Positions 58,221-64,000 of a stretch of DNA of 64,000 nt are shown here, piece by piece. The notes beneath the pieces were generated by a model. That model saw nothing but the letters and a program-made list of their open reading frames with translations. It had not been told where the DNA came from and made no database searches. Numbering within the stretch: the first letter of the stretch is position 1; each line of letters starts with the position of its first letter. Source of the stretch: Diplosphaera chodatii (Eukaryota; Chlorophyta; Trebouxiophyceae; Prasiolales; Stichococcaceae). Location: the NCBI GenBank assembly GCA_032358165.1, contig JAALGY010000001.1, positions 682,001 to 746,000 of the forward strand, given 5' to 3'. The position numbers were made by a program, and so were the translations under genes.

Positions 58221-58700
58221 TCAGTAGTGAGCACCGGAAGGCGGAGGGTACTGCTGCGGCGGGTACTGCGGCTGCGGCGGGTACTGGCCGGCGCCCATGT
58301 GCTGCTGCTGCGGCGGCACTGTCTGTGTGCCGTATGCAGGCGTCGCATGCTTCGACTTATACCTGATCTCGTTGGCCTCCTGGCAGACTGCACACGCGCC
58401 GCAGAATGTCGTCACACAGCAGTCGCCGCAGGGCGACTCCTTCAGGCCGTACTTCGCACGCAACCGGTTGCGTGACTGCATGTGGACGAGGCAGCAGCAG
58501 CCAAAGCCCGCAAGGCAGTAGTACAGAAGGCAGTTCAGGAAGCACGAAGACCCCGGCTCAGCGTCTGATACGTTTTGCCCGTAAAGGCATGGCAAGCACC
58601 AGAAGCCGTAACAGCAGGTTCCGCATTTGCCGAAGCAGCTGTACAGGCCGAACTGCCAGGGTCCGCCAGCCTTGCCACCGGGCGCGACCTGGTGCGCCAT
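58221..58700 (-). CDS. PLAC8-family Cys-rich membrane protein 2 (intronless)
   Basis: Single open frame of 159 codons from the ATG at 58700 (MAHQVAPGG) to TGA at 58221. The PLAC8 domain is complete: WQFGLYSCFGKCGTCCYGFW, CLPCLYGQNVSDAEPGSSCF, hydrophobic LNCLLYYCLAGFGCCCLV, then RLRAKYGLKESPCGDCCVTT and CGACAVCQEANEIRYKSK. The tail is Gln/Pro/Tyr-rich. It lacks introns although the related gene 3 has five at corresponding sites, which suggests origin or conversion through an RNA copy (inference). Function is as uncertain as for gene 1. Confidence 0.92.
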   Translation of the reverse strand: MAHQVAPGGKAGGPWQFGLYSCFGKCGTCCYGFWCLPCLYGQNVSDAEPGSSCFLNCLLYYCLAGFGCCCLVHMQSRNRLRAKYGLKESPCGDCCVTTFCGACAVCQEANEIRYKSKHATPAYGTQTVPPQQQHMGAGQYPPQPQYPPQQYPPPSGAHY

Positions 58701-59270
58701 CGCTCCTCTGACCAGATCCAGCAATCGGCGTTGCAGCTGCAGCGTCGCGACGCCAAAATTGAACGTCGAGGAGGGATGGTGACGGACTCGTGTCGTGGTG
58801 GTGATCTCTGGTGAGGCGCTACAGGGTGAGGTTGTGTGGTACAGTACTACCCTGGTACCGTGACCTAGGTTCAAGACCCCGAGATCTTTGGTGCTGCAAT
58901 CGGTTCCCACAGCTACGTTTGCATGGAAGTGCGAAGGTGCCTGACTGCTCTGAAGTGCAGAGTGAGCACATCTGCCTTGAGCACATCTGCCTAGGCAAGC
59001 ATGCATATCTGTGCGTCGTCACTTGTTCCTGTTTCACGGCCAACCAAACAGCGTCATTGTGATGCGCGGCAGTCTGTCACAGGATCTGTCACAAACAGCA
59101 AACTCACAACTGTCTCTGTAGCAGCTTCTTCAGCGTGCAGCTGGCGACAGCGGTGGGCCAACTTACACTCTATTGTCAAAATACAGCCACAGGCCCGTTC
59201 CGGCTGCGACGAGCACCACTGCGGTGAGTTCGTCTGGTTGGTCAGCGACTGCACAGCTGCCGTGCCTCTG

Positions 59271-59660
59271 TCACATGCTGTGCTGCACCCGTGGCTACAG
59301 TGCGGCGCGAGCAGGGGTCCAGTATCCGCGGATGGCCTCCTTGACGATGATGCCCTGTCAACTAGCGCTGCTGAAGATGCAGCAGACCGACGGTACCTGC
59401 AGTGCGCAGTGTGGCCCTGGCTGCAGAGATTACCCAAACATTATCTTCACTGGAATAGTAGCTCTTCTTCCATGACGGGGTGCACCTGTGGCAGTGCAGC
59501 GCAATGGCATGTGTAGTCTGGACACAGGCAGGATGCCTCGCCTGCTGAAGATGATCAAGGTGAAGTGGATCGCCCAAATCTCGCGCAGCACGGCAGCCTC
59601 GCAGGTGCAACGCCTGCGAGTGTTGGCTCTGCAACGTTGGAATGTGTACAGCTGGCATGG
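59271..59660 (-). pseudogene. Decayed copy of unknown exon block X (copy 1)
   Basis: The segment 59396-59271 aligns codon for codon, without gaps, with 62086-61961 upstream of PLAC8-3: both are 42 codons long, both preceded by a CAG acceptor and both ending ATG TGA. In this copy codon 13 is TGA (CGA in copy 2) and codon 34 is TAG (AGG in copy 2). An upstream hydrophobic piece near 59600 (REIWAIHFTLIIFS) corresponds to WMAAINCAVISVCILQ in copy 2. Alternative splicing around the stops could not be made phase-consistent, so I call it decayed. The parent family is unknown. Confidence 0.5.
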
Positions 59661-59870
59661 CAGCTGGTGCAGCTGCTCTCGCAGGGTTGCAGGTCCCAAC
59701 AAGCATGTGACGGCAGCCAGCAGGCCTCACTTGGCTCTGGTCTTCATGCTCTTCACATACTGTCGCTCACCAGCAGCTCTGTCCTCCGGCCTCTGTGGTT
59801 CTGTACCCGCAGCGCTTCAAGGTTGCTTTGGCCAGATACATGAGCAGCAGAGTTGAAACGTAGCCGCACC

Positions 59871-61307
59871 TCAGACAGGAGCAGCTGGGGGCGGCGGCTG
59901 CTGATGCGGTGGGTGTTGCTGTGGTGGGTCTGGGTGCTGCTGTGACGGGACTTGCGGTGGCGGGACCCGCTGTAGCGCATCGTAGCCGCTGCCGGTCTGC
60001 TGCGGCGGTGGCGGCACCAGCTGCACCCCATGTGCGGGCGCTGCATGACCCGACCTGTACTGCAGCATCCCCAGCACACATGATCACCGCCCTGTCGAGA
60101 ACACCAGCTCGCTCCTGACATGGCGACTCAGCACAGACAGCACAGCACTGTTGATTGCAGCACCAGGCTTCATCATCTCAATGTGAATGGGCTGACACAA
60201 TGATGACGTGCCCTCTGCAGTGCATTGGGCTGATGCATCCTCCTCAATGCACACAGATCGACACCGTGTGAGCAGGGTGCATTGTGCCAGGTAGTCATGA
60301 GGGCAGACTGGTTACCCTGATCTCGTTGGCCTCCTGACAGATAGCGCACGGGTCGCTGCGTAAGCACAGGGACCTGGCTTTATATGCCAGCTTGCAGCGA
60401 CACCCAGCAGAGAGATGGTGCTGCTGGAGGTTCGACCACGCCTCACATAGTTGCCAGGTGCAAATGCGATGCAGCATGCAGCAGCGAGCACACCCTGATA
60501 TCATGCACGCATGGGTCACCAGAATGTTGTGACAACCCAGTCATTGTAGGGAGCCTCCTCAAGGTTGTACTTGGCTCGCAAATGACGCCGTGACGGCGCA
60601 CGAACAACTGTGTGCAGCAGCCAGCAACATCAGCAGCTTTATCAACACACTATTACCTGCATCTGGATGACTGTTGCAGGCCATCAAGGCCACGGCGTGA
60701 TGAGTTTGCTGTAGTATACTACTATGCATCGTGAGCCATCGCACTTTACACATGTAGCATCTGCTAGCTGCTGTCACTCAGCGACGGGGGTGCGACGATA
60801 GACAGCTTACCACAGCAGAGCGGCAACCAAGCCGTGGCAAGGATATATAGAAGGCAGTACATGACGCACGATGACCGTCGTGATCCTGGCTCGATGTCCG
60901 ACATGTTTTGCTGCAGCACAGTGAGATACAGATAAGATGCAGGTAATGATGAAGGAGGAGGTGCCGGCTGTGGCGCATGGCATGCAGCACAGGCTATAGT
61001 GGCAGGCACGCCCCCTCCTGCAGTTGTGCTCTTGCGCACTCACTCCATAGAGGCAGGGCAAGCACCAAAAGCCGTAACAGCCTGCAGTACTTCATGGTAC
61101 ACATTTCAATATTTGTACTCCGACGCCCGTCATTTTGCATCATGGATCCTTCCATGAGCGTGGGAGGTATTATCTCGATGGTGGCAGACTCATGAAAGCT
61201 CGGCAGTCTCTGGACTCACAGGTGCCGAGGTCATCGAAGCAGTCGAAGAGTCCAAAGTGCCAGGGTGTGCCAGTCTTGCCGCCGGATGCAACCTGCTGAT
61301 GCGCCAT
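59871..61307 (-). CDS. PLAC8-family Cys-rich membrane protein 3
   Basis: Six exons: 61307-61220, 61081-61044, 60910-60811, 60607-60520, 60355-60316 and 60059-59871 (TGA), total 543 nt (180 aa), all GT-AG and in phase. Close paralogue of gene 2: MAHQQVASGGKTGTPWHFGL, then CCYGFWCLPCLYG, QNMSDIEPGSRRSSCVMYCL, a hydrophobic stretch, RRHLRAKYNLEEAPYNDW, CDPCAICQEANEIR, and a His/Gln/Pro-rich tail. Compared with gene 2, the GKCGTC region is replaced by DDLGTC and the Cys pair CGDCC by a Asn-Asp-Trp stretch, so the metal-type Cys pattern is reduced. Confidence 0.9.
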
Positions 61308-61960
61308 GTTCACCTGTTGAGGATGTCTGCATGTACAGGACAATCATTCAGTGTTAAAAGCTGAACGCTGAAAGTGTGACGATGCCTGCAAGATGCATCG
61401 GCAAGCCTCGAGCATGAACACACCCGAGGGCAGACCCGCCAGATATTAGGCAGACGGTTTAGGGCACAACATGTGTTGGTGACCATACAGGGCAAGGGTC
61501 AAGAGCTTAAGACTATGCTGTGGAGCCTAGCACCAACACTGGTGTTAATTGCGATGGCCGTGGGCTTTCACCTGATTCAAGGCAAGCTTGTAATGTGCAA
61601 GTACAAGCTGTGGCCTGCATCGAAGTGCAGAATATGATGGAAGTCCATGTAGGCAGGGCCAGGCCTGCCAGCCCAGGTATATGCGTCATGTGTCTCTATC
61701 TGTAGCAGGTGCAGCAGCGACAATGCGAACCAACACTGCCGAACAATTCTCACAATCAGCAACTTCAAACGAGACAGCCATCTGCACAGGAAAGGTTGAG
61801 CCGTCGAATGCAACCAGCACTCTGTGTGAGTTTGTTCGTGGCAGCGGGGTTTAGTCTGTCTACTAGCAGGTCTTCTTCTCAGCTGCCAAAATGGCTGCGC
61901 AAAATCCGCACTGGGCGGCGGCTGTTCGAGGCATCCATAACGTGTAGTACGCGCGTGTCG
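61308..61960. other. Intergenic upstream of PLAC8-3
   Basis: About 650 bp with the PLAC8-3 promoter. Part near 61870-61950 resembles the sequence downstream of block X copy 1 (about 59170-59230), extending the duplicated segment. Confidence 0.4.
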
Positions 61961-62306
61961 TCACATGCGGCGTTGCACCAGGGGCCTGTGGTATGGCGCA
62001 AAAAGCGGTCCGGCGTCACTGATGCCCTTGTTGACGATGATGATTTCTCGACCAGCATTGCGAAACATGGAGCGGATTGCCAGCACCTGCATGCGCAAAC
62101 AGTGATAGCTACGACTTTGCACACCGTCTTCACGTACCATTCAATGCCTGGTCGTGAACTGCTACAGTGCATATGCCAGTGCAAGGGATGTGCTGCAGCA
62201 TGACACACAGGCCCACCTGCAGTATGCAGACGCTGATGACGGCGCAGTTGATGGCTGCCATCCAATGCATCAGGTGCACCGCCTGCAGCTGGGCGCTCTG
62301 CACACA
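61961..62306 (-). CDS. Unknown exon block X, copy 2
   Basis: Two in-phase pieces on the minus strand: an exon ending at 62217 (VHLMHWMAAINCAVISVCIL, hydrophobic) with donor GTGGGC, and 62086-61961, which reads VLAIRSMFRNAGREIIIVNK, then GISDAGPLFAPYHRP and stops at TGA 61963-61961. The open frame and the gap-free match to copy 1 support coding. It may be the 3' end of the unidentified gene to its right. No family recognised. Confidence 0.4.
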
Positions 62307-62399
62307 AGACGGCAAGCTTTGCTGCTTACTATGAACGGGGTTGCAGCCAGTGCAAAACTTAGCACGTCCCAGTGGATGCAGGACCACCAAGTCACCCGT

Positions 62400-63740
62400 G
62401 CACAGGGTTGCACCACTGTGTTCGGCCCCCGTCTCTCACCAGGAGCTGCGCTTCAGCAATGGCCTTCCGGTGCAGCACCTCCCACCGGGTGCCGCTCAGG
62501 TACACGCCCACATCTGCCAGGGCCCGCTTGACGACGTCCACATGCTGATTTTGTGCAACGCTGGGCGCTGGCCCTGCAGCAAGGCATGCAATGCCCCGCA
62601 TCGGGAGCCTGCTGCTGTGTCTGGAGAGTCGAACTTGGTGTGGGGCAGCAGATCGCATGTGGGACGCACCAGACCCCTGACTATGTTGTCACCAGCAGCA
62701 TCAACCAATGATTTTGCAAGCATACCAACGGTTGTGGCATTGGGGCCTCCAGGCGCCGCCTGAATCTCCGGCATGGTAGTTTTGGGCGCCTCCAGGTGGG
62801 TGCCCACCAATTGCCTGATAGAGACAATGCACATTGTGACACACCACTGATGTTTTCGCGGACGCACATCGCATTCTTGAGTGGTGCCAACTCCACTATA
62901 GGTCACGAACATGCAGACAACAGCCGTGGAGCAGGTCCATCGGATTGGTGCGCAAGGGATGCCCACAGGTGGTTGACGTTGAAGTGGGTGATCTGCACCA
63001 GGAGCGTCCTGTACCACTTGCCTGGCAACAGTCAGGCACAGTTGCCAGGGTCCCTGCATGTCCAGAATCAACAAACCGTCACTGGATTGCTCTGCCAGTT
63101 CCAACAGTTGGGTCGTCGAGTGTTCACAGCTATGGGGCTCCTAGTCAGTTTGTGTGCAGGGGGTGAACGTGGGGGCACACGGCGGCCGCGTGAGGTGATG
63201 CTGCGCTCGTCCTCGTTCGTGTGGTATGCGGTCACGAGCGGCACCCCAGCCGGGCTCTTGATCGTGAGGTCCACTGCCGCTGCTCCGACCTGCTCCCGCT
63301 CTGGTGTGTACACCTGGCATATACAGAGATGGCATGCTTTCAACATCAAGAGCGTGAGATCAGCGACAGTGATGCCGGCGAGCACAAGATGTTACCAGGT
63401 TCATAAGCCTGATGACAGAGGTGCGGCACAGGGTGAAGCAGGAGACTGGGCCTCACTAAGACGCCGCTTTCCAGCTGGACCTCCATCTCAGCGCTTGTCA
63501 CATTGAGCGTCGGCAGGCCGCCTGATGCGGCAACAGACTGTAAGATGACATTCCACTGATGTTTGGGTACCCATGCGCCAATGCACTCCTCCCTGCACAG
63601 CCAGCGTATATGTTAAACGCCTCACAGGGTAGCGTCTGCCCATGCAAGTCAAGGACTGTTATCAACGTACACTTCACAAGGACAACAAGAACTTGCTGCG
63701 CAAGCCTCCTGTCATATTTCGTCATCTGCCGCATCATTCT
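62400..63740 (-). CDS. Unidentified multi-exon gene
   Basis: Several exon-like segments with splice-like borders on the minus strand, in order: near 63690-63610 (VKCTLITVLDLHGQTLPCEA), 63530-63460 (GLPTLNVTSAEMEVQLESGV, donor GTGAGG), 63320-63200 (VYTPEREQVGAAAVDLTIKS then SPAGVPLVTAYHTNEDERSI), 63030-62960 (KWYRTLLVQITHFNVNHLW), 62830-62700 (QLVGTHLEAPKTTMPEIQ) and 62560-62420 (LADVGVYLSGTRWEVLHRKA). I could not close all phases and recognise no family. It may continue into block X copy 2 and past the right edge. Confidence 0.35.
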
Positions 63741-64000
63741 TGCAGCAATGCGGGCATACCTGCACTATGGGTCAGCTTACCTCCCGTAATCAAGGTACCA
63801 ATGTACAGCTGCAGTCGGGTACGCTGACAGCAGCAGGAACAATCCTGCCGCCAGACGCCGTGCTGCACTACTGCAGAGGGGCATGCTGCTTGTGAGGTCC
63901 TCTGGGCCTTTCGATTTGCTTACTGTGTCAAATAACTGGCTCCGTCAGCCTCCTCGAGTAACCCCGCCAAGTCAACCGTCGATTGCCAGCTGCAAAGATC

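Noticed and set aside
58868..58885. GGTTCAAGACCCC, like a tRNA T arm
   Set aside because: The arm could pair weakly, but no cloverleaf partners exist upstream.
1..64000. CRISPR array, prokaryotic operon, rRNA or viral genes
   Set aside because: None seen; gene structure is eukaryotic throughout, and repeats are microsatellites, triplet tracts and one inverted-repeat element.

Overview
The window is nuclear DNA from a eukaryotic green alga. The plastid-targeted proteins (KEA-type antiporter, m-type thioredoxin), the plant-type families and the GC-rich, intron-dense genes point to a chlorophyte, probably a trebouxiophyte; that rank is inference. Most genes are split into many short exons by introns of about 100-300 nt, with GTGCGT/GTGAGT-like donors and TGCAG acceptors. 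Exon boundaries below were found by eye from homology, phase and splice sites and may be off by a base or two.

Layout, left to right. The 3' half of an anthranilate phosphoribosyltransferase (+, cut by the window edge). A complete ABCG half-transporter (+, 22 exons). An unidentified gene (+, 8.6-10.2 kb). One very large minus-strand gene (12.2-24.4 kb) for a plant-type ubiquitin-hydrolase-related protein, with a helical N-terminal part, a long Pro/Gln-rich middle and a C-terminal USP fold. A small membrane protein (+). EMC8/9 (-) divergent from mitochondrial stomatin-like protein 2 (+). A TMEM222-like gene (+) with an apparent 13-nt frameshifting deletion. RPS28 (-) divergent from BRX1 (+). 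A GUCD1-like protein (-). A complete KEA1/2-like K+/H+ antiporter (+, 41.1-48.9 kb). An m-type thioredoxin (-) divergent from a SlyD-type FKBP fused to methionine sulfoxide reductase A (+). A minus-strand cluster of three PLAC8 genes interspersed with an inverted-repeat element and two copies of an unknown exon block, and finally an unidentified minus-strand gene.

Functional themes. Two divergent pairs join functionally linked products: RPS28 with BRX1 (small-subunit protein and ribosome assembly factor), and thioredoxin m with MsrA (reductant and a thioredoxin-dependent repair enzyme). KEA, TRXm and FKBP-MsrA are consecutive, and the first two carry plastid-type presequences. EMC8/9 is an ER membrane insertase subunit and SLP2 a mitochondrial inner-membrane scaffold. 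I saw no rRNA, convincing tRNA, CRISPR array or viral gene.
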